Of a stretch of 64,000 bases of DNA, positions 48,234 through 57,924 are shown one piece after another. The stretch spans positions 1-64,000 of the forward strand of contig NZ_ATWY01000020.1 of NCBI RefSeq assembly GCF_000421405.1. Reading direction: 5' to 3'. Numbering within the stretch: position 1 is the first letter of the stretch; every line of letters begins with the position of its first letter. This DNA comes from Butyrivibrio sp. NC2007. Its GTDB lineage: Bacteria > Bacillota > Clostridia > Lachnospirales > Lachnospiraceae. A model generated the notes under the pieces. It saw nothing but the letters and a program-made list of their open reading frames with translations, did no database searches and was not told the origin of the DNA. A program made the translations under genes and the position numbers.

Positions 48234-50723
48234 TCACATAAATTCCTGAAGGACCGCGGAATACATGTTTTCGTCGGTTATTCCTTCGTCGCTGCGGAGC
48301 TTGGAGGCAATCCTTATCTTAAGGGTTATGTTGTTGCCGTCAAGCTCTTTTATTTTGCTAAGCTCTGTCTGAATATTATTCTTAAGAATATCAAGCTCAG
48401 AAGGATCACATATATTCGTCAGCAGCGCAAAGTCAGACGAAAGACATTTTGCTACAGCGCCGCTTCCTTCGGAGCTTTCGACAATCGTATCTCCAATCTT
48501 TTTCAGGAGCCTGTTAGCGAAATCTTCTCCAAAGTCCTTTATTATTCGCTGATGAGTATCGTTTCTTATGATCAACAGAGTGAAATCAACACCGTTGCTT
48601 AAATAGTTTTGGGAATAGCTTTTGCTGACTTCTGCTAAGGCTGCTAAATTCATAAGGCCGGTTACGCTATCGAGTCTTCTTTCCTGATAAAGCTTATCAA
48701 GACGTTCAAGTTCCTGGTCAATGTCTATAAAATAACCCATTAGCCCCACTATCTGCCCGTTGACATAGATGGGACTCTTGTTGGTCATAATGTTGTGGAC
48801 AACACCGTTTACAATACACTGACCCGGGGCGTTTTTGATGTAGGCGCCCTCATTTAGAACATCGATCTCATCGTTATGAAAGTCGGCATTATTAATGTGC
48901 CAGTTCATTTCTTCATCGGTCTTACCGGTAATGTCATCGATGGTAAGTTCAAAGAACTCAAGGAACGCCTTGCTGGCACCAAGGAACCTGCGGTTTCTGT
49001 CTTTCCAGAAGAACTTGACGGAAGCGCCCGATAAAATATTCTCCCACATCTTGGTAAATAGGGACGGATCAAGGTTAGCGTTGCTGTAATGCGATATGTC
49101 GAAAACTGCGGTGTTCCTGGCAAGGACCTTTTGGGCATCATCGGCTGTTGCCTTGGTGCTTATCATAAACTCTTTTCCATGAGTGCCGGGGATCATCATG
49201 ATGGCAACTTCTCGCCATGCGTAATTTCCGTCTCTTTGTCTGAGTCTGAATATATTTTCGATAAAGCCTTTTTCGGAGTGCCCGATGCGCTCGCCGAGGG
49301 TTTCAAAGTCAGCAAATTCAAGAAACTTTTCTCTGTCGGTCGCAGCCACGATATTGTCAGCCATTCTCTTTATATTTTCGGATAAAACACCGATGGTCTC
49401 GTCTGAGTCCCTGCCGGAGTATGCGAAGTTTCCAAGCAGAGGGGCGATTGTGTTTCTGCTGGGATTGATCACAAGAACAGACTCAAAGATGTGGTTTAAT
49501 TCCTTGAGCTTATTGTCTACGTTATTCTGCTTCCTTAAATTGATGTCCATGGAGATGTTGCGGTTAGAAGCTTTTATTATGTGCCTTCCTCCGTGTTCAA
49601 CAATCTCTTTTGCCTGAAGACACAATATGTTTCCGTTATAGGTGTAGTAGAAGGCCTCAAGGTTCTTAGTGGCCTCCAGCTTGTTTGCAAATTCGCGATA
49701 TTTCTTTAAAAGAGGCGACTTGGTCTTGTAAATGAGGTTATCAAGCTCTTCCAGGGAAAGAGAGGTCTTTAGCTGGATCTGCCTCTTGTACTCATCGTTC
49801 ATGAAGAGAGTCCTGAAGTTCTCTCCATCATCCTCAATGATCTCTAAAGGCTCATTCGTGTATCTTGCAACAAAACCTGCTTCCTGATAATAATGCCGCC
49901 ACTGCCTGGGTTCTATTGTTATGCCAAATTCTTCAATGTGTGCAAAGAATTTATCTACAGGCATAGGCTGTCCGTAGAAGTAGCCCTGAAGCATGCCACA
50001 GCCGATGCACTTTAAAAACTCCACCTGTTCAGCAGTCTCCACACCTTCTGCCAAAGTCATGATGTTTATGTCTTTGGCCATGGAGATGGCTGATGTCATG
50101 ATGGATTTGGATCTGTCTGTGAAAGACTTAAGGAAGTCCATATCCATCTTGAGGGTGTCAAAGTAATAGTCTTTTAGAAGGGTAAGAGAGGAGTATCCGC
50201 TACCGAAGTCGTCCATCCATACTTCATAGCCTGCATCTCTGAAGCTGTCGATGACTCTGCGCATCAGGTCAGCATCGGATACGATCATGCTCTCTGTTAT
50301 TTCCACGTGAATATAGTCCTTGGGAATGTCATATTTTGTTATGGCATCTTCGAGGACCTTAAGCATATCCGTGGCTTCGAAATCAAGGCGCGAAAAATTC
50401 ACCGATACCGGAACGGCATCGAGTCCATTGTTTATGCGCTCTGAGATGTCAGAGCAGACTTTGTTCACGATAAAGCAGTCCAACTTGTGAATCTGACGGC
50501 TTGCTTCGAGAGCACCTATGAATTTGTCGGGGGAAAGAAATCCGAGTTCGGGATCGACCCATCTGGCCAGGGATTCTGCACCACAAAGCTGCCCTGTGAG
50601 CGAACGAATAACCGGCTGATAATATACCTTTATCCAGCCGTTTTCAAGGGCAGTATCGATATTTTTGATCACGTATTCCGCAATCTTTCTGGTATCCTGT
50701 TGGTTATGATCGCCAGATGCCAT
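48234..50723 (-). CDS. EAL phosphodiesterase with PAS and degenerate GGDEF
   Basis: 829 residues. Residues about 15-270 form an EAL domain with AESLARW, VSVNFSRLDF, HVEITESM, WMDDFGSGYSSL, LKMDMDFL, LAEGVET and QGYFYGQPMP; all metal and catalytic residues are present, so it should hydrolyse c-di-GMP. The middle (about 300-640) holds PAS-like segments. The C-terminal domain resembles GGDEF, but its signature is degenerate (LSSDFAL), so it is probably regulatory. The domain order EAL before GGDEF is unusual. No membrane spans are seen. Confidence 0.9.
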   Translation of the reverse strand: MASGDHNQQDTRKIAEYVIKNIDTALENGWIKVYYQPVIRSLTGQLCGAESLARWVDPELGFLSPDKFIGALEASRQIHKLDCFIVNKVCSDISERINNGLDAVPVSVNFSRLDFEATDMLKVLEDAITKYDIPKDYIHVEITESMIVSDADLMRRVIDSFRDAGYEVWMDDFGSGYSSLTLLKDYYFDTLKMDMDFLKSFTDRSKSIMTSAISMAKDINIMTLAEGVETAEQVEFLKCIGCGMLQGYFYGQPMPVDKFFAHIEEFGITIEPRQWRHYYQEAGFVARYTNEPLEIIEDDGENFRTLFMNDEYKRQIQLKTSLSLEELDNLIYKTKSPLLKKYREFANKLEATKNLEAFYYTYNGNILCLQAKEIVEHGGRHIIKASNRNISMDINLRKQNNVDNKLKELNHIFESVLVINPSRNTIAPLLGNFAYSGRDSDETIGVLSENIKRMADNIVAATDREKFLEFADFETLGERIGHSEKGFIENIFRLRQRDGNYAWREVAIMMIPGTHGKEFMISTKATADDAQKVLARNTAVFDISHYSNANLDPSLFTKMWENILSGASVKFFWKDRNRRFLGASKAFLEFFELTIDDITGKTDEEMNWHINNADFHNDEIDVLNEGAYIKNAPGQCIVNGVVHNIMTNKSPIYVNGQIVGLMGYFIDIDQELERLDKLYQERRLDSVTGLMNLAALAEVSKSYSQNYLSNGVDFTLLIIRNDTHQRIIKDFGEDFANRLLKKIGDTIVESSEGSGAVAKCLSSDFALLTNICDPSELDILKNNIQTELSKIKELDGNNITLKIRIASKLRSDEGITDENMYSAVLQEFM

Positions 50724-50805
50724 TTACGAAATCTCCATCACTAATTAGTGCTATATTGAGCATAACACATTAAGTGACAGAGATTGTAAATAAAGAATAA
50801 ATTTT

Positions 50806-51315
50806 TTATTGTTTTCTTAAATTCTGCAATTTTGTTTTATTGATCTTGCCGTCTGCAATTGTGCTGGCAACCCAGATCTTGAGGGACTCTACTGTTGAAT
50901 CGATAAGATCGAGCTGCTTCTCTATGCTTACGAAATCAGGAAGCTCATCATCTGAGATGACGCCGTCTGCTGTGATGTCGATAAGACGGTTTTTCTGGTC
51001 ATCGAGAGAGTTAAGGGCTGCAAGCATTCCAAGAACAATCTCGGATAGGCTGGCATTCTTAACTTCCGGAACAGAGTCTTTTCCTATACGACATTCATGT
51101 GTGCAGTAGTAGTTGCAAAGTTCGGGCTTCTTGTAGGCAAGAGCCATATCAACGACGTCTTCCGGAACGATGGCTGTCTTGCCGGTCTCAAGCTTCTCAA
51201 GACGGCTCTCGCTGATGGTTCCGATAAGCTCGCTGGCCTGGGCTCTGGTAAGGCCTGCTTCTTCCCTGGCTACGAAGTAAACATTCTTATCCTCTTTGAT
51301 CGACTTTTTTCCCAT
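50806..51315 (-). CDS. HTH (Cro/CI-type) protein with helical C-terminus
   Basis: 169 residues. The N-terminal part (VAREEAGLTRAQASELIGTI, then SRLEKLETGKTAIVP) is a helix-turn-helix of the Cro/CI kind. A Cys/His-containing bridge (CNYYCTHECRIGKD) may bind zinc or an Fe-S cluster. The rest is helical (ALNSLDDQKNRLIDI). ATG 51315 follows GGAGG. The role is unknown. Confidence 0.75.
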   Translation of the reverse strand: MGKKSIKEDKNVYFVAREEAGLTRAQASELIGTISESRLEKLETGKTAIVPEDVVDMALAYKKPELCNYYCTHECRIGKDSVPEVKNASLSEIVLGMLAALNSLDDQKNRLIDITADGVISDDELPDFVSIEKQLDLIDSTVESLKIWVASTIADGKINKTKLQNLRKQ

Positions 51316-51331
51316 TTTTTCCTCCATATAT

Positions 51332-51367
51332 AAAAAGGGTCGGCGCTGATGCTCTCGGCGCCAACCC
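51332..51367 (-). terminator. Terminator of the phosphoribosyltransferase gene
   Basis: On the minus strand GGGTTGGCGC and GCGCCGACCC form a 10-bp stem with a T run after. It lies between the phosphoribosyltransferase and the HTH gene, so the two have separate messages. Confidence 0.85.
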
Positions 51368-51384
51368 TGCATGATACTCAAAAA

Positions 51385-52029
51385 TTATTTTAGCTCGCTG
51401 TAGCCAAAACTGTTAACCAGTGCATCGATTGGTGTTCCGTTTTTGCAAAGCGGACACTCAGCCGGTGAATAGGACTGGTAGTTAGGTATTTCTTCAGGGT
51501 GGAATACGGCATTTACAAGTATGCCATCAACTTCTTTTACCGCACTGAAGATTGCGCAGGCACCGGATACGTTGGCTCCGTAGTAGCGTACACCCTCCAT
51601 GAGGTGCTCTAAAGTTCTTCCGGTTGTAAGTGAGCCCATAAGAAGCAGTACGTGTTTGCCTCTGATGGCCAGCTGAAGATTGTCGCGGAAGATGATCTGG
51701 CCGCTTGCTGTGTACTCAGGCGCAATGACATAGACTGTTCTGTGTGCATTGTAATTGAGAACTCCGGCTCTTGTGAGCTCTTCTGCAAGGTAAGTTCCGA
51801 TAACTTCAGTTCCGTCAGCACATACAATGGTATCCACAGGCGTGGAAATTGTGTAGTGCATTGCTAGAATTGCTGCTACACCATGAGCTTCGCTGCAACG
51901 AGTCTTCATGGTACCAATCTCCATATAATTGGTGATATGAGAGTGGGTGGTAGCGTAGTGGCCGGGTATTATTTTGAGGGCCACATTCGAATTCATTGAT
52001 GCTGGTATCTTGGTGTACTCACTTAGCAT
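51385..52029 (-). CDS. Type I phosphoribosyltransferase-like protein
   Basis: 214 residues. The PRPP-type fold is suggested by TPVDTIVCADGTEVIGTYLA and by the loop VLLLMGSLTTGRTLEHLM, which stands where DxxxTTGxT is expected but lacks the acidic residues. It ends with CPLCKNGTPIDALVNSFGYS, a CxxC pair. Orotate phosphoribosyltransferase is a distant look-alike, but the changed PRPP loop makes catalysis uncertain. GGGGG lies about ten bases before ATG 52029. Confidence 0.7.
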   Translation of the reverse strand: MLSEYTKIPASMNSNVALKIIPGHYATTHSHITNYMEIGTMKTRCSEAHGVAAILAMHYTISTPVDTIVCADGTEVIGTYLAEELTRAGVLNYNAHRTVYVIAPEYTASGQIIFRDNLQLAIRGKHVLLLMGSLTTGRTLEHLMEGVRYYGANVSGACAIFSAVKEVDGILVNAVFHPEEIPNYQSYSPAECPLCKNGTPIDALVNSFGYSELK

Positions 52030-52126
52030 ACCCAAAAACCCCCTTTTTTTTCTTTTAGTATACCATCTTTTGCTGTATAATACACTTTAATTGCACATGA
52101 TTTATCAGTTTGGAGGAGGAAATTTA

Positions 52127-53113
52127 ATGAGTATCAGAATTGGTATCCTTGGTTACGGTAACCTTGGAAAAGGCGTAGAACTCGCAGTTGCAGCTGCTCC
52201 CGACATGGAGCTTGTAGCTGTTTTCACAAGAAGAGATCCGGCATCTCTTTCTATCAGGACTGCCGGTGTTCCTGTTGTTTCTGTCAGCGAAGCTGCTGAT
52301 TGGAAAGACAAGATCGATGTAATGATCCTTTGCGGCGGAAGCGCAACCGATCTTCCTGTTCAGACTCCTGAGTATGCAAAGCTCTTTAACGTAGTAGACA
52401 GCTTTGACACTCACGCAAGGATTCCTGAGCACTTTGCAAACGTTGATGCTTCAGCTAAGGAAGCCGGCAAGGTTGCTGTTATCTCCTGCGGATGGGATCC
52501 CGGAATGTTCTCACTTGCAAGAGTATATTCAAATGCTATTCTTCCTGACGGTAACGACTATACATTCTGGGGCAAGGGCGTATCTCAGGGACACTCAGAT
52601 GCCATCAGACGAGTTAAGGGTGTCAAGAATGCCAAGCAGTACACAATCCCTGTAGAAAGCGCACTTGAGGCAGTAAGAAGCGGCAAGAACCCTGAGCTCA
52701 CCACAAGAGACAAGCACACAAGAGAGTGCTTCGTAGTCCTTGAGGAAGGCGCAGACGCTGCAGCTGTAGAGAAAGAGATCAAGGAGATGCCCAACTACTT
52801 CGCTGACTACGACACAACAGTTCACTTCATCAGCGAAGAGGAGCTCCTTAAGAACCACAGCGGAATGGCTCACGGCGGATTCGTATTCAGAAGCGGTAAG
52901 ACCGGTGCTGACAAGGAGCACAACCACATCATCGAGTACAGCTTAAAGCTTGATTCAAACCCTGAGTTCACAACCAGCGTACTTGTTGCTGTTGCAAGAG
53001 CAGCATACAAGCTCCAGGCAGAAGGCGCCAAGGGCTGCAAGACAATGCTCGACATTCCACCTGCATACCTTTCAAGTCAGAGCCCAGAAGAGCTCAGAGC
53101 ACATCTACTTTAA
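52127..53113 (+). CDS. ddh: meso-Diaminopimelate dehydrogenase
   Basis: 328 residues, the length of Corynebacterium-type Ddh. The Rossmann start RIGILGYGNLGKGVE, FTRRDP, the CGGSATDLP loop, VDSFDTHARIPEHF, SCGWDPGMFSLARV and FWGKGVSQGHSDAIRRVKGV cover the cofactor and substrate sites. It makes meso-DAP from tetrahydrodipicolinate with NADPH and ammonia in one step, a short cut in lysine and peptidoglycan synthesis. GGAGGAGGA precedes ATG 52127. It is followed by a REP cluster that includes a terminator. Confidence 0.95.
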   Translation: MSIRIGILGYGNLGKGVELAVAAAPDMELVAVFTRRDPASLSIRTAGVPVVSVSEAADWKDKIDVMILCGGSATDLPVQTPEYAKLFNVVDSFDTHARIPEHFANVDASAKEAGKVAVISCGWDPGMFSLARVYSNAILPDGNDYTFWGKGVSQGHSDAIRRVKGVKNAKQYTIPVESALEAVRSGKNPELTTRDKHTRECFVVLEEGADAAAVEKEIKEMPNYFADYDTTVHFISEEELLKNHSGMAHGGFVFRSGKTGADKEHNHIIEYSLKLDSNPEFTTSVLVAVARAAYKLQAEGAKGCKTMLDIPPAYLSSQSPEELRAHLL

Positions 53114-53119
53114 TTATAT

Positions 53120-53225
53120 GGAGTCAATGGGGACGGTTCTCATTGACTCCTTTTTTTGAGTCACCGGGGACGTTTCAGATTGTCTCATTTTGAGTCACTG
53201 GGGACGTTTCAGTTTGACTCATTTA
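53120..53225. repeat. REP-like cluster, terminator plus two units
   Basis: GGAGTCAATG and CATTGACTCC followed by seven T residues form a working terminator for ddh (53120-53157). Two further GAGTCA-type units follow, and the last one supplies the TGA stop (53219-53221, minus strand) of the GGDEF gene. Confidence 0.9.
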
Positions 53226-54694
53226 CTGAGTACAGTTTCAACACTTTCATCGCCGTCAGCGTAAACAGACAACCGGCAGCTTGCATTGTACCGCTCCCAA
53301 GCTGATACTGCACTATTCTCAGCAGTTTCTTTATATCTGTCTTTAAGCTCCTCAAAGAGCTTATCCCTGTCATAATAATCCCTGTTAGTCAGAACTACCG
53401 CAAAGTCATCTCCGCCGATCCTGAATACCTGGGAGTTCACAAATATCTGGCAAATAATCTTGGAAGCACCGACGATGTAGTCGTTTCCTTTATCGTGCCC
53501 GTATCTCTCATTTATCATGGCAACGTCTAAGAGCTTAATTATAACGATACCGAACTGAGCGGTTTTATTTTGAATATCCCAGTTCAAGGATTCGATCATC
53601 TTCTCATAAGCAGGTTTGTTCTTGACCCTGGTGAGCGGATCCTGATAGGAGGTTGCGCTGTCACTTCCGCCGCTCATAACATTCACAACCTTATTCTTGC
53701 CGCTGTGCTTGCCGGCATAGAGCTTTTCATCCGCATCTCTGATGGCGCCGTAGAGTCCGTCACTTCCCTTGAAATATGACATTCCGAAGGTCATGGTAAC
53801 GGCGAGCTTTTGACCCTCATAACTGAAGTCGGTCTGCTCAATTTCTTTTCTTATGTCATCAACATACTTAAAGGGATCAGTGTCTTTATCCATCTTCCTT
53901 AGGAAAAGAAATTCTTCCCCGCCCCAGCGACCTACAAGAACATCTTTCTTTCCGAATATTTCACCTATTGTTTTGAGTACGTAGTCTCCGCAGTTGTGAC
54001 CGTAGTTGTCGTTTATCTTCTTAAAATTATCGATGTCTGAGATGGCAATCCAGTAGTCCGAATTCTCTTTTTCAACATTCTCAAACTGAGTGGATAGGTA
54101 GTAGCGATTGGGCAGACCTGTGAGCTTGTCGTGGGAGAGCTGGTATTCAAGCTGGTTCTCGGAGGAGATTGCGATGTAGACCAGGAGCTGCAGGACAAAC
54201 AGCATGATCACAAATACAATAACGCCCCATAAGAGGGATAGTGCAAATTCAGTTTTTGCAGGAAGGGAGTATGGAGCCGGGTGATACTGAAGATACACGT
54301 AAGAACCAAGATAAAGAAACATGCCGAGAATGCATGCAGGCATCATTCTGATAATCTTAAGCTTAAGGGCTCTTCCTGTGTATTCCGAATAAAGGGCAAG
54401 AACGCTCATACCTATAAGCGTTATCTGAAATCCGCTGTTCCAGCCGGTAAGAATGACAGAGCAGGTCATGTGGGCTGCAACTTCCAGATATATGGCAACT
54501 GCAAAGAAGGGGAACCACTCTTTATATAGAACAAAGAGCATAAAGATGTAAAAGACAATGCTGAATGCGTTAAAGATCACCATAGGCGTAACGCCGCACT
54601 TATAAAAGACGCAGATCATCAGGATATGGATCATCAGGAAACTGATGGCCATACCCCAGCCGAGTATTTTAGTTCTTTTAAGGGTCATGAACAT
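53219..54694 (-). CDS. Membrane diguanylate cyclase with two GGDEF domains
   Basis: 491 residues. Six membrane spans occupy about 10-185. The first GGDEF domain (about 195-340) has HDKLTGLPNRYYL, DIDNFKKINDNYGH and RWGGEEFLF, all intact. The second (about 360-491) has QDPLTRVKNKPAY, and RIGGDDFAVVL, close to intact but with GGDDF and a shortened end. At least the first should make c-di-GMP. Paired GGDEF domains in tandem are uncommon. AAAGGCGG lies eight bases before ATG 54694; a TTG at 54721 is the alternative. Confidence 0.85.
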   Translation of the reverse strand: MFMTLKRTKILGWGMAISFLMIHILMICVFYKCGVTPMVIFNAFSIVFYIFMLFVLYKEWFPFFAVAIYLEVAAHMTCSVILTGWNSGFQITLIGMSVLALYSEYTGRALKLKIIRMMPACILGMFLYLGSYVYLQYHPAPYSLPAKTEFALSLLWGVIVFVIMLFVLQLLVYIAISSENQLEYQLSHDKLTGLPNRYYLSTQFENVEKENSDYWIAISDIDNFKKINDNYGHNCGDYVLKTIGEIFGKKDVLVGRWGGEEFLFLRKMDKDTDPFKYVDDIRKEIEQTDFSYEGQKLAVTMTFGMSYFKGSDGLYGAIRDADEKLYAGKHSGKNKVVNVMSGGSDSATSYQDPLTRVKNKPAYEKMIESLNWDIQNKTAQFGIVIIKLLDVAMINERYGHDKGNDYIVGASKIICQIFVNSQVFRIGGDDFAVVLTNRDYYDRDKLFEELKDRYKETAENSAVSAWERYNASCRLSVYADGDESVETVLSK

Positions 54695-54872
54695 AAGCAC
54701 AGCCGCCTTTAAGAGAAACAAACACCTTTACATGATAATTTTACTATGGTTTTGCGTCAATGTGTCTAAAAAAAGCATAAAAAGAGTATGACCCGTGCGC
54801 TATACTTTTGAGGGCAATATTAGTATAATACTGTGAGGTAGAATCTAAAAAAAGCTTTTGGAGGAATTGAAA

Positions 54873-56150
54873 ATGAGTCAGCAGGGAATTGGAACAAAGT
54901 GTGTACAGGCGGGATATACTCCCGGAAACGGAGAGCCCAGGCAGATCCCGATCATTCAGTCTACTACTTTTAAATATGATACCAGTGAGGATATGGGAAA
55001 GCTCTTTGACCTTGAGGCTTCCGGCTATTTCTACACAAGACTTCAGAACCCCACTAATGATCATGTTGCAGCCAAGATCGCTGCCATGGAGGGCGGAACT
55101 GCAGCAATGCTGACATCTTCGGGACAGGCAGCAAACTTTTTTGCCCTGTTTAATATATGCGAGGCAGGAAGTCACATCGTAGCTTCTTCATCAATCTACG
55201 GCGGAACCTTCAATCTCATCGAAGTTACCATGAAGAAGATGGGCATCGATGTTACATTCGTTTCACCTACAGCTTCCGATGAGGAGCTGGATGCAGCATT
55301 TAAGGACAACACACGAGCAATGTTCGGTGAGACCATCGCAAACCCTGCGCTTACAGTTCTTGATATTGAGAGATTTGCAAATGCAGCACACAGACACGGA
55401 GTTCCGCTTATCGTGGACAACACATTCCCTACACCTGTAAACTGCAGGCCTATCGAGTGGGGCGCAGATATCGTTACACATTCAACCACCAAGTACATGG
55501 ACGGCCACGGAGCAGCAGTTGGCGGAGTTATCGTTGATTCCGGCAAGTTCGACTGGATGGCTCATGCAGATAAATACCCGGGACTTACAACACCTGATGA
55601 GTCCTACCACGGAATTGTTTATGCCGAGAAGTTCGGAAACGCCGGCGCTTTCATCACAAAGGCTACAGCACAGCTGATGCGTGACCTTGGTTGCATACAG
55701 TCACCTCAGAATGCATTTCTTTTAAACCTTGGTCTTGAGTCACTTCATGTGCGTATGCCTCGCCACGTTGAGAACGGCCTTGCTGTTGCAAAGTTCCTTC
55801 AGACAAGAGAGGAAGTAGCCAAGGTCAACTATCCCGGACTTGAGTCTGATCCATACTACGAGCTGGCTAAGAAGTACATGCCAAACGGCGGCTGCGGAGT
55901 TGTTTCCTTCGAGCTTAAGGGCGGAAGAGCAGCGGCAGAGAGCTTCATGAAGAAGCTTAAACTGGCAGCCATCGAGACCCACGTTGCAGATGCAAGGACA
56001 TGCTGCCTGAATCCTGCAACATCAACACACAGACAGATGACCGATGAGCAGCTCCTTGAAGCAGGAATCCCTGCAGGACTTGTAAGAATGAGCTGCGGTC
56101 TTGAGGACAAGGAAGATCTTATCGCAGATATCGCAAACGCTCTTGGCTGA
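54873..56150 (+). CDS. metY: O-acetylhomoserine sulfhydrylase
   Basis: 425 residues of the Cys/Met-metabolism PLP family. PIIQSTTFKYDTSEDMGKLF, TRLQNPTNDHVAAKIAAMEG, SGQAANFFALFNI, VDNTFPTPVNCRPIEWGADI and the PLP Lys in HSTTKYMDGHG are present, and the GIVYAEKFGNAGAFITKATA insert favours MetY over cystathionine enzymes. It joins sulfide to O-acetylhomoserine to give homocysteine. GGAGG precedes ATG 54873. The 150-base leader shows no S-box or T-box that I can recognise. Confidence 0.9.
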   Translation: MSQQGIGTKCVQAGYTPGNGEPRQIPIIQSTTFKYDTSEDMGKLFDLEASGYFYTRLQNPTNDHVAAKIAAMEGGTAAMLTSSGQAANFFALFNICEAGSHIVASSSIYGGTFNLIEVTMKKMGIDVTFVSPTASDEELDAAFKDNTRAMFGETIANPALTVLDIERFANAAHRHGVPLIVDNTFPTPVNCRPIEWGADIVTHSTTKYMDGHGAAVGGVIVDSGKFDWMAHADKYPGLTTPDESYHGIVYAEKFGNAGAFITKATAQLMRDLGCIQSPQNAFLLNLGLESLHVRMPRHVENGLAVAKFLQTREEVAKVNYPGLESDPYYELAKKYMPNGGCGVVSFELKGGRAAAESFMKKLKLAAIETHVADARTCCLNPATSTHRQMTDEQLLEAGIPAGLVRMSCGLEDKEDLIADIANALG

Positions 56151-56190
56151 AATGCTATAATTGAGAAGGCGTTTTTTAAGGAGATGGCCT

Positions 56191-57924
56191 ATGGATAATA
56201 TAGGAATAGTTTTCGGGTGCTTTATACCGTTTCATAAGGGACATGAATCTCTTGTAAAAAGAGCTTTAGACGAGAATGACAGAATGATCATCGCCGTGTG
56301 CGGTTATCAGGAGGACAGGGGAAAAGACTTCCTTCCTTTCACTGTACGTTACAAGCTCGTCAAAGAGATGTTCAGAGATAACCCAAGGGTTACCGTTGCC
56401 ATCATCGACGATAAGAAGATCGGCCTCGACGGTACCTTCACCCACGAGAACTGGGTCGCATGGGGAAAAGAGCTCTTTTCATCCGCAGGGATAGCCCCGG
56501 ACAGCGCACACTTTAACTGGTATACGGGTGAGCCTTCCTATGTAGAGAAGCTCGGGCCAATTTATCCGGATCATACATTTAATCTGGTGGATCGGACCAT
56601 TGTGCAGGTGAGCGGAACCGAAATCCGCGAAAATCCAATGGATCTGTCAGATGACATAAATGTTATATTTAGAAATTACCTGCTTAAGACAGGAAAATTA
56701 GAGGAGGATCCAATGAATCCAATTATTGACAGCTTACTTGAAACAGACCTGTACAAATTTTCAATGGGACAGGCAATCTATCACAACTTCCCTGATTACA
56801 CCACAACCTGGACCTTCAGGTGCCGTAACAAGGACGTGAAGTTCACAGCCGAGATGGTTGAGGAGATCAAGAGACAGATATATCTCTACTGCGACCTAAA
56901 CTTTACTGAGGATGAGCTTAACTACCTTGCAAACATCAAGTGGATCAAGAAGTCCTACGTTGACTTCCTTCGCCTGTGGCACCCAAGATATGAGGACTTC
57001 ACCATCACAACCGATGCTGAGTGCGGACTTTCCATCGAGACCAACGGAACCTGGCTCAACACATCAATGTATGAGATCCCTACACTTGCAATCGTTAACG
57101 AAGTTTACTTCAGAATGAATTATGACTATGAGGAGCTCATGGAATCATTTGAGAAAAAGCTCGATGAGAAGATAGCTCTTTTAACAGATGGAACATACAA
57201 GATCGGGGCGTTCTCAGAGTTCGGCCTTAGGAGAAGGCTCTCAGCTGAGGCTCAGGAGCTTGCAGTACTTAAGCTTAAGGAAGCAAAGCTCGACGGAACA
57301 GGCTCAAAGTTTGTCGGAACATCAAACGTGCTTCTTGCCAAGAGACACGGAGTTACTCCTGTAGGAACCATGGCTCACGAGTGGATCATGTGCGTAGGTC
57401 AGGGTAACCACAAGCACAACCCTGCATACTCAAACTGGTACGCCCTTGACTACTGGGTAAAGGAGTACGGAATCTTAAACGGAACAGCACTCACGGATGC
57501 AATCACTACAGACTGCTTCCTGCGTGACTTCCAGCTGACATTCTCAACTCTCTTCTCAGGTGTAAGACATGACTCAGGAGATCCGATCGAGTGGGGCGAG
57601 AAGATGATAGGGCACTACGAGAGCCTTGGCATCGATCCTGCCACAAAGACACTGCTCTTTAGTGACAGCCTTGATTTCAAGCGTGCTAACGACATCAATG
57701 CACACTTTGCTGGACGTGCAAAGGTTGCTTTCGGAATCGGAACCTACATTTCAAATGATACCAAGGTTCCTGCTCTCAACATCGTTATGAAGACAACAGC
57801 CTGCAATGGACAGGATGTAGCTAAGGTTTCCGACGTTGAAGGCAAGGGAATGTGCAAGAACCCTGACTACGTTGATTACCTTCAGAGATGCATAAATTGG
57901 AGGATGGAGAATGAGGTGCTTTGA
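56191..57924 (+). CDS. NMN/NaMN adenylyltransferase - nicotinate phosphoribosyltransferase fusion
   Basis: 577 residues. Residues 1-170 match the NadR-type adenylyltransferase: FGCFIPFHKGHESLVKRAL (GxFxPxHxGH) and VSGTEIRENP. From Met175 comes a complete PncB: LLETDLYKFSMGQAIYHNFP, STLFSGVRHDSGDPIEWG and GIGTYISN. PncB makes nicotinate mononucleotide and the first domain can adenylylate it. A strong GAGGAGG at 56701-56707 stands five bases before the Met175 codon (56713), so PncB may also be made on its own. AAGGAG precedes ATG 56191. nadE overlaps the 3' end by 14 bases. Confidence 0.9.
   Translation: MDNIGIVFGCFIPFHKGHESLVKRALDENDRMIIAVCGYQEDRGKDFLPFTVRYKLVKEMFRDNPRVTVAIIDDKKIGLDGTFTHENWVAWGKELFSSAGIAPDSAHFNWYTGEPSYVEKLGPIYPDHTFNLVDRTIVQVSGTEIRENPMDLSDDINVIFRNYLLKTGKLEEDPMNPIIDSLLETDLYKFSMGQAIYHNFPDYTTTWTFRCRNKDVKFTAEMVEEIKRQIYLYCDLNFTEDELNYLANIKWIKKSYVDFLRLWHPRYEDFTITTDAECGLSIETNGTWLNTSMYEIPTLAIVNEVYFRMNYDYEELMESFEKKLDEKIALLTDGTYKIGAFSEFGLRRRLSAEAQELAVLKLKEAKLDGTGSKFVGTSNVLLAKRHGVTPVGTMAHEWIMCVGQGNHKHNPAYSNWYALDYWVKEYGILNGTALTDAITTDCFLRDFQLTFSTLFSGVRHDSGDPIEWGEKMIGHYESLGIDPATKTLLFSDSLDFKRANDINAHFAGRAKVAFGIGTYISNDTKVPALNIVMKTTACNGQDVAKVSDVEGKGMCKNPDYVDYLQRCINWRMENEVL

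Noticed and set aside
54722..54872. S-box or T-box riboswitch before metY
   Set aside because: The leader is only 150 bases and shows no S-box core, specifier loop or T-box sequence, and no terminator hairpin.
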